A stretch of 64,000 nucleotides of DNA, from contig QVRM01001051.1 in NCBI GenBank assembly GCA_003439945.1, positions 62,001 through 126,000 of the forward strand. The letters are read 5' to 3'. The position numbers were made by a program, and so were the translations under genes. The notes below the pieces were generated by a model. The model searched no databases. It saw only the letters and a list, made by a program, of their open reading frames with translations, and was not told the origin of the DNA. Below are positions 1 to 13,763 of the stretch, in pieces. This DNA is from Dermanyssus gallinae. Its lineage: Eukaryota; Arthropoda; Arachnida; Mesostigmata; Dermanyssidae. Positions within the stretch are counted from its first letter, which is position 1. Every line of letters starts with the position of its first letter.

Positions 1-584
1 GCTGCCGGCGGCGGCGGCTTTCGCTCATGACGATTAATTTGTTTATTATTAAACAACAACACTCTTCCTTCTTACCCGTAGAAGTAGTAGTAGTAGTAGT
101 AGTACTTCCGATTGTTAGTGCTGCAATACTTTTTGAGGCTAGGTTTCTAGCAGACGACGATGGGTACTTGAGTGCAAATATTGTAGTAGTAGTTTCATAG
201 AGAAAGCCTCGTAAGGAGGGATGCTACTACTATTCCAAACTCTCTCTCTCTCTCTCGATAGCAGTCGAGTCAGCAATCGTCGGATGTTTTCGTTGTGTTT
301 GTTGGTTGTTGTTGATGCTGCGGCCGCTGCTGCTGCTGCTGCTGTTGTTGTTGTTGTCGTCGTCATTATTATTGTTGTTGTTGTTGCTGCCGTAAGAGCC
401 GCCGTTGGCCAAGCAGTATTCGCTCCTCGTTGTTCGGAAACGCCGTGCGTCATCTCTGTCAACGCCGGGAAACGGCGACTGTGACAACAACAACAACAAC
501 AACAATACATCGATAACAACACATTGACGTGAGGCTGATTCTCTAGCGGCGGCTGCTGTTGGCAATTGGCAAATCAACGAACAG
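1..584 (+). other. Probable 5' leader exon of EDC4, low-complexity
   Basis: The stretch is rich in imperfect GTT/GCT/CAA trinucleotide runs, mainly 300-400 and 483-505, which create spurious poly-Ala, poly-Val and poly-Asn frames on both strands. A strong donor (CAG|GTAAGC) lies at 584/585, and a matching acceptor (TTTCAG) at 2076-2077 precedes the first EDC4 coding exon. I infer a noncoding first exon ending at 584 and an intron of 585-2077. The transcription start cannot be placed. Confidence 0.4.
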
Positions 585-1448
585 GTAAGCCATCCAAAGA
601 CTAGTCCGAATACTACTATATATCATACAAACATACATACATACATACATGTACGTACATACAGAGGGTCTGTCTGTCTGTATGTATGCTGAACGGACGC
701 TGCTTGTGTTTCTCACAATGAGGCATGCTACCGCTACCTAGCGTTGCAGCCTGCCGCATGCAAGCATTATTTGCGAGCAGCCGCTATTGTTACAGGTGCT
801 GAGCGTTGGTGTTTATGTGAATTCGTATTCTTTGAAGTCGGTTAGTTGGCGGTGTTGTTGGTATTGTTGTTGTTGCTGCTGCTGCTGTTGCTACTGATGC
901 TGCTGTTGCTGATGTTGCCAAGCGTCGCGCGGTAACAGTTCAATTCAATTTCAATTCAAATGCACCTTTATTTTGTCAAAGGGGTGGGGGGGGAGCGGCA
1001 GTGGTTGAGGTTAGTCAGTGGTCGGGTGCTGAGGAATCATCGAAGAGTAGGTATGAGACAAACAGATAGACCGGCGAAAAATGGCGACAACGCTGATAGT
1101 CAATTCATTCTTGGTTGACTGTGTATGATGTGTGAGTGAAGTAGCAACAACGCGGACGATCGACGACGTTACTCAGACAGCACAAACAACAACAGAAGCA
1201 ACAACAACCACAACGACGATCACAACAACAACAACGACAATTGCAACAACAACAACAACGACAACCACAGCATCAGCAGTTTGAGCAGCAGCAATGGCTC
1301 GAATCGTGCAATAGAAACGTGTATGCCTTGTTCTATTGTGTTTTTTGTTGAAGCCCCTGACTCAAACTCCAGCGAGTTTGAGTGACATTTGACATTAACA
1401 ACCGATACTCCACCAGCCGACCCGTACTTTCCACTATATATGGAAATA

Positions 1449-1481
<33 letters not shown>

Positions 1482-1832
1482 TTTATATGCTGAAACCCCT
1501 CAGCATTAATATGGGGAAAAAGGAATCTCACACCACAAATTAATAGCAATCGAGCCGTCCATGCCATCGTGATTCAAATCCCGAAATTGTTTATCTGCTT
1601 CTCACCGAGTGGGTGTCATGTGTAGAAGAGGTCAAATAAAAAATCAGATTAAAGCAGAATAATAATCCGGTGAAACAGAACTTAGGCCGAGAGAACTAGA
1701 ACTTAGACTGAGAGAGACAGATAACTCGGGTAGAAGGAAACAGAGCTAATATTGTGGGAAACAGACTGAGCAAACCAGAATTCAGAAGGGGGAACCCGAA
1801 TCCAGATTGAGCAAACCAGAACCGAGATCGAG

Positions 1833-2030
1833 AATAGATTATAAACCATACCGCTGAGAGTCAGCGGCCATGCTGCCACAAGGACTGTTGGGAAAACCCT
1901 AGATCCTCTTAACATGTCCGGCCCTCGGAGCATTGAAGATGAGACCTCAGGTTAAGTGCCAAGCCCGTAGGGGACGGAAGGTAGTCTAGAATGAAAAAAA
2001 AAACAACCTCCTTAAAACATTTTGAATTCT
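1833..2030 (+). mobile_element. 5'-truncated tRNA-derived SINE with 15-bp target-site duplication
   Basis: It matches the body and tail of the SINE family seen at about 20.0, 20.4, 34.3 and 53.9 kb, but in the opposite orientation. The tail, an A-run followed by CAACCTCCTTAAAA, points downstream. It lacks the tRNA-like head. The same 15 bases (AGAACCGAGATCGAG) occur at 1818-1832 and 2031-2045, a perfect target-site duplication, so this insertion looks fairly recent. It lies in the intron ahead of the first EDC4 coding exon. Confidence 0.8.
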
Positions 2031-2220
2031 AGAACCGAGATCGAGTGAAACTAAGCCTGTTCGTGTTTATCTTTCAGCCTCCACCACCACCTCGACCACG
2101 ATCACGACCAGCCGTTGCCATTGGAGGGCGGTCGGGCACGTTCTCAGTCGAGAAGCGGCAGTCGAGCCAGCTAGCTGCATGCTAGGTCGCATGCCGCACT
2201 GCCGTAGCGGGCACGCCACG

Positions 2221-3796
2221 ATGAACGGTCTGGATGCGAACGAAGCAACCGAAACACTGAAGAATCTCCTGAAGGTCGGTCAGACGTCCCCGAGCGGCAC
2301 AGCAGGCGCGGCCGTAACGCCAATCGGCGCAGCGCCAACAGCAGCATCGGCACCGCCATCTCAGCCGGACTTCCTTCAGTAGCAGCACTCAGCGACGGCG
2401 GCGGCGGCGGCGGGTTGCGAGCGTCATGCCGGCGGGACGCCGCAGCGGGTCAACAGAGTCGGGCGGTTCTGACGCGGCCGCTTCCGGAGACAGAGGTTCA
2501 AGAAAGACAACGCCAGCAGCTGCTACAACGCCAGCAGCAGTAGCAGCTGGGGCAACAACAACAACAAGAACACGAGCTGATTCAGCTGCAGCTAAATTGG
2601 CAGCCGCAGCAGCAGCAGTAGCACTTCAGTTCGCAGAATCCATGTCGACGCCTCCCATGTCGGCGTCTCCCACGTCGGCGCCTCCCACGTCGACGACAAC
2701 CGTGTCGTCAGCGGCGGCGGCGGCTAGCGTTGTCGGCGCTCCTCAACCGCCGCCGCCGCCGCCCTCGGGCGTCACTCTGCTGCAACAGCTGTTTGCTACG
2801 GCGGCGAACGCCGGCAGTCTGAACGCGATGGAGCAGCTCGTCGAGCTGCGCGGTATGGCCGAAGGCGAGGCGATACCGTTCGGCCAGAAGGACGTGCGCA
2901 TCGATGTGCGCATCGACAAGGCCGAGTACCTCAACAGCAAGGTGAAGATTCGCAACGTCGTCGATCTCGGCTGGGAGAACAAGTAAGTAGTATAGGGCTT
3001 CGTGTGCGGTGCACGTTCGAGAAGACGCTTATGCTTTGAGCGCATCCTCATCCGGAGCTCATCGAGCTGAGAATTGCTCCTGCGAATTGTTCTTGAGACC
3101 CTCTCCTCCTCGTCGATAGTCACTCGAAACGTGGTCGTCCCTTCAGATTTTCTGATCCGTGGGAACAGGAAAAAGTTGCGAAGAGCCAGGTCCGGCGAAT
3201 GAGGAGGTTGCGGAAATATAGAAATCGAATGTTTCTTTTTAGCAAATAATCCGAAATCAGACGACGCCAGTCATCGACGACGAGTGCGTCCGGGCGTTCT
3301 TGTGGTGGAGGATCCAAGAGTTGTTTGCCCAGAATTCAGGCCTCTAACGTCGGACTTTCTTGCTTTTTTAGGTTTTTGCGGTAGTTGGTCTTAAGAAAGT
3401 AGTAATTGGGCTTTGGTGTCGATGCCGTAACCATGCACCCATGACTCAATTGGACATTTCCCGACGGGCGTTTACCTGCTGGAAATTCAACATTTTTGAA
3501 ACACACTTTGCTGCCAATCTTCTGACGCATAAATTATCGGTCAAGACTGTTAAAACTTGTTGAAACTTGATTCCTCAGCTATATCTAGAAGACATCTCTA
3601 ATTCCTCAGTTATCTCCTTAACAGCAGCTCGGCGATTGTTGTCTACGATATTTTTTCAATGTTTTATTTTGTTTTTGAATTTGGCGCTAATTTAAACGCC
3701 GAACCTCGTTTTCAACCTCAAATATTGACGGTTTGGAAATTTGTCCTTCGTATAGTCAATAGGTGGCCCTTCTAAGCAAAACAACAAACATCCACT

Positions 3797-3830
<34 letters not shown>

Positions 3831-6467
3831 TCGTTGCTTTGCCTATATAGAAACGTTTCATATGAGGTAGATCTTATTTGAAATATTGTTAGATCAACTT
3901 GATAGGTAATCACGCACTCAGCTAATGCATTCTGACAGAAGAAGACATGACAGATACGACAAGAATGACAAGGTCGTGGCTATTTTTTTTTATTTGTTGA
4001 ATTACATACTACGCTAAGAATAATTATGATACTTCTTGTTAAACTAATAACACGGTTAACGTGGGCTTTGTGTCAACTTGATGTTTGTTCTTTTAGGTTT
4101 ACGCACGGAAATCAGATTGCCGAGCACTGCAGTCGCGGCTATCTTGCTTACACACTGAAGATGGCATCCGGAGCGGGTGGTGTTCGTGTAATTAACACCA
4201 ACACAAATTGCCGGACACTTATCAAAGGCATTCAGGGTCAAGTAGCTGACCTGGCGTTTGCTCACATCAAGGCCGAAGTCATTCTTGCGGTGGTAGACGA
4301 TTTAGGAAATCTGTACGTGTACCAGATCGGCGACGACGGCGGGATCAGCTACTTCCCCCTATTCCAGGTCAATCGACATTTGACGACAGCCGGTGAGCCG
4401 AATCGCGTCATCTGGTGTAAGTACATTCCGGACGACTTTGAGTACGTTCCGCAGGACAACGACCAAGAGAACTTCTCCAAGCTGCTCATGGTGTCGCACA
4501 AGAATCGCTGCGAGTTCTACTATGTCGACATGATCATCTCGCAGTACGGCCAGGGTTTCAAGCTTGACGAGGGCGACCTAAAGACCGGCTGTGATTTCGT
4601 TGCCGGCAATATTCCGGGAGCAATCACCGAGGGATCCATTGCGCCTGAGGCGACAACGGCTGCCATAGCCACCTCAACCGGACTGACGAAGTTCATTAAA
4701 CTGAACATGACGCAGGACCCTGAGAAGCGACAACTGAAGTCGATCCATGAGTGGATGCCACACCAGGGTCCGATTAGCTCCATCTTCTTTCTTGACGACC
4801 ACAAGTACATCGATCCAGACGCGCGTTTCTGGGAATATGTCGTTACTGGAGCAGACGAAAATCGCGAGCTCAAGCTATGGGACTGTGCAACGTGGACATG
4901 CCGTCAGACCATACGCTTCGACGGGTTCGGCCGCGAGGTTTGCCTCAAAGCCCGTATGGACCTTTCGTCAAACTACATTATTTTGTCGGATCTAAGCAAC
5001 AATGTTCTCTATATTATTCAGATTCGCAAAGAGGTGAAAAATGGCACCACGGTAACAGCATCGTTCGCTTCCATTGCCTATTTTCACTTGACCTTCCCCG
5101 TGGTGAGCTTTACTGTAAGCTCAGTGTCGCGATGCACATTCAAGCCGATGGAAGAGCACGTTCTGAACATCCTCGATCGGGAGGATGACGACGAGTCGAA
5201 GAAGCTCGAGGGTGTTCTCGTCGAGCTGAGCTGGCTAACAACGAAGTCGCTTCAACAATGCAGCATTATCTACCGGCCTCTCAAAGATCCCGAACCAGAG
5301 CTGGAGAGTAATGCCACCGCCAAAATCAGTTCAGCACTGCTCGAGGAGGTGCCGAAGCTGATTCCGACGGTGCGCTCGGAGAGCGATGCATCCTCGCCAA
5401 GTAAGGAGGTTGCTGATATCCTGCAGCAGACCGAGTCTGAAGAGAACGGCAATACGTCACCGGAGGGAGTCGCGGAGGGTAAAACTTCGCCGAGCGATTT
5501 CGTGAAGGCATGCGAGAAGCTGCAGGAGCAGGCGCAATACGTGCCTGCTCCTGCAGCCACGACAACGTCGGACGAGTTGGCGGCACGGGACTTTAGTGCT
5601 GTACGTCTTAACGTGGACGAAATCACCAGCGAGCTCGGCCGCCAGCTGACGCTTAGCCTCACCAACGACGTCCAGGCCTCGATCGTGCCCGTCGTGCAGA
5701 GCTCGATAGGGAAGATCGGCGAGGACTGCAAGCTCGCATTTCTCACCGAAGCCCGTCAGACGACGCGCGACGCCGTGAGCCAGGTGATCTGTCCCACGTT
5801 CGAGCGCATCTCGCAGAAGCTCTTCTTGGACATCGCCAACAATCTCAACGCGGGATTCAAGCAGATGCTGGATAAGGTCGAGGTGCACTTCGAGACGCGC
5901 AGTAAGGAGCGGCACGAGCTCAACCGGAAACAGCTTGAGTCGGCGCTCGATTCGGCCGTCAGCCAGATGGTGAAGCATATGAACAAGGCGATGGAGCAGT
6001 CGGTGGGCCAGTGCGTCACGCAGTGCCGTGAAGCCGTCAGCGCACAGATGGCTACCGAGATGGCTAAACAGGACAAGCTGCTTCGCCAACTAGTCCGCGA
6101 CGAGGTGGGCAAGGCATTCCAGGCTGAGCGGAGATCGCTTATGGTCAGCCCTGCGGGGAGTCTTAGCTCGATGGACTCGAACCGCAACGCCGGAGTGCTT
6201 CACGAAATCAAGCTGCTCCTGATGCAAGACGAGGTGAAGAAGGCATTTTCGCGTGCGCTTTCCGTTAGCGACCTTGACGTCCTCATTCAGACGCTACGCA
6301 TGGCCGACCGTAAGAGCATCTTCAAACGAGATCGCTGTCCCCTTACTCCTCAGGTCAGTGTCTAGAGACATCACATGAAGAATGAGACTTTTATATCGTA
6401 TATTGAAGTTTACGTATGACACGATATTAGGCACTGGATATTGGATACACATATGTGCTCGCACATG

Positions 6468-6506
<39 letters not shown>

Positions 6507-7313
6507 AAGAGTTTCATCATAAGCTTAGTTCATCGGCATTTAGATAAAAATTAACGGGCCTAGGGAAATGATTGTGGTTCTCAAACTATTCATTAATTAT
6601 GCGTTATAGTTAAATGCCAATCTTTTTTTGTTAGTAGTATTAATTTGTGATAGTTATGTTATCTGAGGTTCACTGTGTATTTTGCATATAAGAGCGCAAG
6701 TCGTCTGCGTGGACCTGCATACGACTGTAGCTGTACGCCAGTGACCCATAGGAGCAATACTTTCGGCTGTTTCGCCTATTATCTTATTGCGACTAAAATT
6801 CCGTCTTGCGGATGACCACTCCCTCTATTGATTTACATTCATATTTGTTTATTTCTTTACTCGTATTTCATTCGCATGTTAGTCTCTATTCAACACCAGA
6901 ATAATTAGGTAATTTATTGTTTGCTCTAATGTCGTATTTCTAGCGCGCAATATCTGTCGTATTGCGCGTCACTACTATTACAACTACTTTATTCGAATGC
7001 TTATGCGACGCCCGATTGTGACTTGACGTCTGCGTGTGTACTTACGTAGGTGTTGGTGGCGCTGATTCAGCAATTGTCGGCTGATATTTCCACGCATACC
7101 CAACTTAAGCTGGACTACCTCGAGGACGCCATGATGACGTTGGATGCGCGCGACGAGGTGACCAGACAGCTGCTGTTTCGCATTCTGCCTTCATTCGTCG
7201 ACTCGCTGAAGAGCTTCCTCTGCGTCTATCCACAGCACCCCGATCATCGCCGGGTCGAGCGTCTGCACAGCATGGCCGAACTCTACACCGATCGAGTGTC
7301 GGCCGCCTACTAG
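2221..7313 (+). CDS. EDC4: EDC4 / Ge-1, enhancer of mRNA-decapping protein 4 (spliced)
   Basis: EDC4 is the P-body scaffold that couples DCP1 and DCP2 for mRNA decapping. Proposed exons are 2221-2274, 2393-2982, 4097-6353 and 7050-7313. They sum to 3165 nt (1054 aa) with matching phases. The join at 2982/4097 restores WENK-FTHG, like the conserved WEQK-YYYG region. WD40 repeats start in the 4097 exon (VRVINTN, GQVADLAFAH, VTGADENRELKLWD). The long exon ends in the helical C-terminal region, continued by LIQQLSADI and KLDYLEDAMM. The first exon carries DANEATETLKNLLK, like the vertebrate N-terminus. The protein is shorter than the roughly 1400-aa human one, mainly in the linker. The first intron (2275-2392) is the least certain part, because it implies an Arg run encoded by CGG repeats. 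An upstream ATG at 2179 is in frame, but 2221 has the better Kozak context. Confidence 0.9.
3100..3530 (-). mobile_element. Fossil mariner transposase fragment in an EDC4 intron
   Basis: The minus strand encodes pieces of a mariner transposase broken by stops and frameshifts. In order they are an ESWVHGY..DTKAQ stretch (DETW..Y region), a PKKARKSD stretch, a degraded HxDNAPAH region and PPHSPDLAL..FFLFPRI. The same lineage occurs at 39.5-40.5 kb. No terminal repeats were recognised. It lies within the 2983-4096 intron. Confidence 0.7.
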
Positions 7314-7874
7314 GCCTCGATCGAGGTCTCTTCTAGATCTTCTAGCTCACATACAGCCTGAAGGCATCGAAAAGACTCGTACCGGCGGCCCGTTGAATTG
7401 GATGCGGCGCGGAGTGCCCATAGTACCGCAACGCCACCGAGAGTATCTGGACTAACCTCCTATCTTGCGTCGTCGTCGTCGTCGTATCTCGTTTTGCTGG
7501 GCGCTCATCGTCAATCTAACGAGGGATGGTTAGGCTAGATAACTAGTTCAACTCCTCTTCCCGCCTCTCATGGAGTGTTTGCAGACTGCTTGAGCAGAGG
7601 CCAGATGATCGCCAGTCAGAGCAAAGTTACGAGGAGAGACACTATCGGGGCTTTCAGAGCGTACGTACACTTGGTAGCACCGATACAATGCGCCAACGAC
7701 ACATCATTATGTAGCAGGAATTGTACATGATCTGTTTTCTAATTTGTCCAAAATTTTACTAATCGAAAGCGTTTTCACAAGGCTTCTGTTCTCTATGTTG
7801 GGGGATAATAGGTGAATATTCGAGGCTAAAAGTTGATCTAATTCCGTTATTCACTTGCAGTCAATTGTGAGCAG

Positions 7875-7908
<34 letters not shown>

Positions 7909-10189
7909 GTACATCTCGTCCTCTTAAGTGTGTTCATGTCCGTGTGTGAAGAACAAATTAGGGTCATGCACTGTGGCGACAATGCTAATCTCTGTTGTGC
8001 GGCAGGACAGGCTAACATTTGTATTATTACATAATAGGGGTGTATAATATCAATGATAGACCCACTCAGTATCCTATATTGAGTAGGTCCATGCTCGTAA
8101 GAGCGCTAAGCTGCAAGGTTGCAGAGGTTAGGCCTCTATGAGACTTAGTCATAAAACCGACTTCGATCGGAAAAAGCCAGGTGAAGCTAAGGATGATGGC
8201 AGGATAATGTGAGTAGTTATGTAGGTCGATTCGAGGGTCATCACAAAGTTCCTGAGTGCACAAGGCGTTTGTCCTGCTCTTAGAATGGCTAATAATCATA
8301 ACGGTACTAATATTGATAAGAATCAGAGTTATCCCCTAGACACGACGTCCATAGCTTCTGGCGGCGTGTCTCAATATGAAGCCCGTAATCAATGAAGGCG
8401 CTCGGGATCGTAGATGACCAACTTACGGCTTGTCTACATGCGGCGATCGGCTCGGGAGATTATGAGAGCGCGTCTACTTGTGATGACGATGTCCAAAGGA
8501 ATACGCCTGTGTATGTCTACCTGTATAATTGTAAAAGCGTGCATGTTGTAGGTTGTTTTTCTTTCCGAATGTTACGAATCTTCATGATAAAGATACGTAT
8601 CGTAGCTCAAAATTACTTGCTCGAATCGGACTATGTTTTGCTGTATGACATTGTCTATATATTTGTTTATGATGACCGATGATGTTAAATTAGATAAGTA
8701 TTATCATTCGCGCAAACGTCTTTGAGCAGATGCCGGCATCTGTTCTTAGAGAGCGCGGCAAAAATGATGAGAAACAAGGAGTTGCGGTAAAGTTTTAAGT
8801 TAAGATTTTTTTAACGATGTACCGCAATGAACAATTATAATTGTACCCACGTCTAGCGAATGTACTTGTGTGCCTTTGCTATAGCGAACCGCTGTTTTTC
8901 TGCTTCTGGGAGTATTTTCTACCGAGCCTTGTCCGCTGGCCAACATTCTCTGTTTGTCATGCTTGAAAGGCCGATTTCACTCGACCAGATGCATAATTTC
9001 GTTCACAATACAACGTTGACTCATTTTATCATCTCATCCTAGAAAGCCAATTATGAGTGTATAATAATTCCTATGATTTAATATTTTTCACTATTAGCAA
9101 CTACCATTGCTGTCTGTTATGTAAGGTAGGGATCATTGTCACTATGAACGACAATGCCATTAGTTTTAATTACAATTATCGCCTTACCTCTGTACAGTGA
9201 AGTCTCAATTCGGTCGTAGCTAATCTATTGGTGAACGATATTGCCCGCTAGGAGACTTCAAACGGAGTAGTTAATAACTGGTCATTTCTATTACTGTTTG
9301 AGTTGATTACAGGCGCGATAGGAAAGTGACATCTGTAAGAAGTGACTAATTGTTGCTAAATATCGCACACAACAACAATACAATCGGCGCGAACAAACAC
9401 ACTATCCGCTCACTTGACCGGCTGTCAGGCACACCATTCAATCAAGGGAAACCGAATGGTTGGAGACTACGATGACCCCGTAGCCTGCAGTGCCACCAGT
9501 GCCACACACTTTACTACAAGTGTACCTTTACAAATGCAGCATACTCGTTATTATATCGTCGCCAGTGGTCGTTTGCTTATGCCCTACTGGCTCATATGTT
9601 TCGGGCCCTCTTTCTATTACAGCTGCCATTTTTTAAATAATTTTCTAGCTTTTTCTGGACTAGGTTGAACGTTTTCACGTAGTGGAAGTTCGAAGCCTGA
9701 AAGAGCGATGTATCGCACGTATGAGAATTCTGCGCCGTTCAAAAACGAACAAATGTGAAGTAAAATCGACCTTGATTTATGGCCAGAGGAAGAGACCGAT
9801 GGAGCCGGAAAGGGTAGAATAGGGCTTAATGAACGCGCTCATTGTATGTGAGATGCGAACGAAAAAGAGAAAAATACAGACAAAAAATACCACCGGTAAG
9901 GTGGACGGTCTGACAGAGAAACGAAGGCAACAAGGTTTGTGTGCATTCAATTCGGGAAGTCGAGTTTCTACGATCATATATATATATACATATACATAGT
10001 AACGTAATTCCCTGTTCTAGCTGCGTAACTATGTGGATAAATAAAAAGGGCAATATTGAAAAAAATATGTTTGTTTACTTTATAATACAATATAATATTT
10101 ATTAATAATAATGGTGTATATTTGGTGCATGGTATATATATATACATATATGATGCAACTAAGTTTCTTTGTACATATATTGTGCACAC

Positions 10190-10229
<40 letters not shown>

Positions 10230-10341
10230 GTGTGCTACGAAAAGGAAAGATATAGTGGCTTCGCCCTGTGTGGAGTAAGAGCGCCAAGGAAATGTGCTAG
10301 TTTTAGGCAGTGCCTACAGCTGGCAGTTGTAGAACGGGATT
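7314..10341. other. EDC4-CDC23 convergent intergenic / 3' UTR region
   Basis: Three kb lie between the EDC4 stop and the CDC23 stop. I see no convincing coding region: the ORFs here are short, unlike any known family and lack splice-linked partners. It holds a (TA)n tract near 7876-7907, AT-rich stretches around 9976-10223 and presumably the 3' UTRs of both genes. Confidence 0.5.
10098..10103 (-). terminator. Candidate polyadenylation signal of CDC23
   Basis: AATAAA on the minus strand, about 240 nt beyond the CDC23 stop codon. It lies in AT-rich DNA, so it may be chance. Confidence 0.35.
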
Positions 10342-12817
10342 TTATCCGATCGAGGTGTCTATGACGATGTCCGAGTCGTCTGTCATGTCAACCAAAACAA
10401 CGGACGGGTTCAGCGGTTGATTGCTCGTTGAGGCGACTTCTCTATCGACAGACATTGCCTGTAGCTTTTCCTGTAGGGAGCTTACTTCCACTTCGCGAAT
10501 CGACGGAAATTGTTTTGCCAGCTGAAGAAGTCGTGCGGCTTCGTCGGTGTTACGAGTCCTGCAAGCAAGTACATAGGTGAGGTGAGATTGAAAACGTGGG
10601 ATTTAATACCTACATTCTATGTCGTACAAGGACAGTCGTGAACTTAGTGTGAGTTCTCACAACGACAAAAACGTTTTTTAGCGTCTTAACGATCTTCTGA
10701 AATTTCTCCCAGCAATGCCAATGTGCTAGTAAGGCATATTCCTGCTAGTAAATTTCAGAATCCATATACGTGCACAAGGTTACATGTAGTAGCCGATCCG
10801 AGTCATTTTCACTGTCCTTTACTAGGACTAACATGGATTTCATATAATGATTACAAGTAGGAAGTATTGCTTAACCTGCGTTGGCTCTATAACGGTACAA
10901 TAACGGTAAATACAAGTAATAATAGTGATAAAAAAACTATAAAATTAAAAACGATTGTTTAACGGAAACATCGACCCGCGAGCACTACGTAATGTGCACG
11001 CAGGATTATAATAATTACTGGACTTAAGCCGAATAATTAAGGCAACATAAATCCATCCTCTCCCTACCGAGATTGATAGGATGCTCAATTCAAACCAGAC
11101 TTCAGGATAATGTGAGTTCACGTAGTTCTTCTTACCCATAATATTCGATAAGATATATTACTGCCGAGGCTAGTTCCTTGTCGTGTCTTCTATTCTCAGG
11201 AACTTCGTTACCGGGGAGGATCCGCCTCACGAAGTCGCCGTAAGCTGCCCAAGCCTTATGGAACTCGCGTATCGACTGGTAGAGCTACTCACACGGAATG
11301 TATGAAGGCGTGGGAAAAGTGCTGATAATTATTATCCCGATCTTATTAAATTGTATATTGAATTTAAAGACACTCTTTGGGGTTTCCAGAGTATTGGTAG
11401 GAGCGGATATGATATATATAGTGATACACGAGGACTTCACAAGATTAATTGTATTAATTCATATGTCTGGCTCAGATCTATCGGAAATTTTCGTGACATC
11501 GTGACATACAATGACAATGACACAGAATGCTAGCCTAATAGAGACATATCAAGGCACAAACAGCATGGGCATTTTTTGGCACTTTGGCTTCCATATGCGT
11601 ACATACGTCTTCCTACCAAAATTGCGCACTGAATTGGCACGTAACTGCAGTTACCTTTGAAGCATAGAGCGTTTGTGTTCATGCAGGTGCACTATTATTA
11701 TTATTGCCTTTGTAATTATGTGTTTAGTAATAATATCGTTGAAGGAAACTGTGAACTGAATTAGTTTTAGGTCCTTGTGAGTTCTGGGAACCCCTTATTT
11801 CCGCAAATGCAATAAATTCACTTCATTGAGCATATAGGCTAGCGATAGCATCTACTTAATAAACTCGCCGTCCCTTGAATGTCGAGTGTTCTGATCGTGC
11901 ATACGTTTAGACAAATGCATATGGAGGAGTATCACCTATATCACCTATGAAGCTGTAGCATCTATTGGCTTCCGCATTGCGGTAGGCATACAAAAATGCC
12001 TCTCAGCCTGCTCAGAAATGTAACTCTTTTTCCTTGCTCGAGTTACCTTTCCAAGCTTGAGGATGGGGTGGCCATCCTCGGTCAGTTGCCTCTCCTTGGC
12101 AATAAGGTGAGCTTTCCAGAATGTGGATTTTGCCTCGTCGAAGCGCTGAAGGTGTTCGAGGCGCTCCGCCAGAGCAACGAGCACTCTCGGACAGTGCGGT
12201 CGAAGTTTAATCGCCCGCCGCTGGTAGTACATCGCGTAGTGATACATCTTGAGTTTGTCGTACATCAGTGATAGATTGCACCTGTGTTACATTAAGCACG
12301 TGAGTCATGAGCTTTACTTTCAACAAACGATCAACACATTTTAACCTCGAGGTGTACGTATTAAACTAAAATTATATGACCGTAGCGATACAAAAATTAT
12401 ATATACGTGTTTTATCTTTATATTGAACGACGTTATATATATATATATATATATATATATAGGCCTGTTAGTCGGCATAGCAAAAGAGAGCACGAGCATT
12501 TTACACGAGCACCAATTCTAAGCGTTCGCTTTGTTGCTTTTTTAAAGTTAGGTTGATTTTGTATGTAGACAGAAAAGTCCTAATCTCTCGACGGGAGTCT
12601 CGAGCTCACTAGAGTTTTTGCGCCAGAAGTTGCAACTCAATATACAACGAGAAACTGCAGCATCAGTTAGAGGGGCGTTTTCGAATTAATCAAATCCCGA
12701 GTTAGACAACGTATGACCACACGTTTGCCAAGAGAAAATCGTTTACTCCAAAGCATAATTATTTTAAAGTTATTTGAAGTTCGAACCTCACATTATATTA
12801 TATATTAATAAAAAATG

Positions 12818-12907
<90 letters not shown>

Positions 12908-13507
12908 CCAAAAACCCGTACCATGCTCGATGATCACAGCGGTCAATCTCAACAGCTTGGTGATAGCACTGAATCTCGGCATTATTATTTTCCACGCTTG
13001 CAAATTCACGACCCATTAAAGTCCACGCTAGTCCATAGTTTATGCTCACCTTCATCGCCTGCCAACGGAAAAGCAAAACACGTTAATATCGTGTACTAGT
13101 AGCGAAACGTTGCAGCGCCAGCGTACTTACTGAACGCCTGGCGCTGCAACGTTTCTGATCTGAGAGATACGTGTTCAATTATGTGTCGGATCTGAGAGAT
13201 ACGACTTTAATTATAGTCTGCGACCCGCACCCGAAATTTCATGGGAGTCGTTACTGCTTGGAAAACAATCGGATGGCCCTACCATCAAACTGAAAAACTT
13301 GTTTAAAACTCTTCTCGTACTTAGTAATTTCTTCTAACCTGACTAAACTTCAGTAACTATTATGTCTAAAGAGATGCCGACGCAAGGGTGGGCAACTTTG
13401 CACAAGTAATTTGCGTTCCACAGCACAAATATTTATATTACCAATAATTGCGCAAATGTCCTCGCGAGCAATAAACAAGCCACCTCCTCCGTCCCGTCCT
13501 GTCCATA

Positions 13508-13553
<46 letters not shown>

Positions 13554-13722
13554 AACACCCTGTATATATGAATTTGCGATATAAGAACATGTGCACAGCC
13601 CGCTCGAGGATAACTTAAGGCGTTAGGTCCAGGCTTGGGCTGGTCAACCATATGCATACGCCAGATGCCACTGTATATATATATATGTATATATATATAG
13701 GGAGCACTACAAATCTATTGAA

Positions 13723-13763
<41 letters not shown>

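Noticed and set aside
139..577. Overlapping ORFs with poly-Ala, poly-Val, poly-Asn and poly-Cys runs.
   Set aside because: They come from imperfect trinucleotide repeats in the EDC4 leader and have no conserved flanks.
11945..12046. A 47-nt mini-intron in CDC23 (12046-12000) leading to a frame that reads AEANRCYSFIGDI, like the CDC23 segment SEQAAQCYIKYIQDI.
   Set aside because: The exon at 11284-11136 starts in the right phase and aligns over its whole length to the same CDC23 segment with no gap, so the donor at 12046 joins 11284 and the mini-exon likeness is chance.
13433..13657. Tyr-Ile repeat ORFs (here and at every long TA tract).
   Set aside because: They are translations of (TA)n microsatellites read in either strand.
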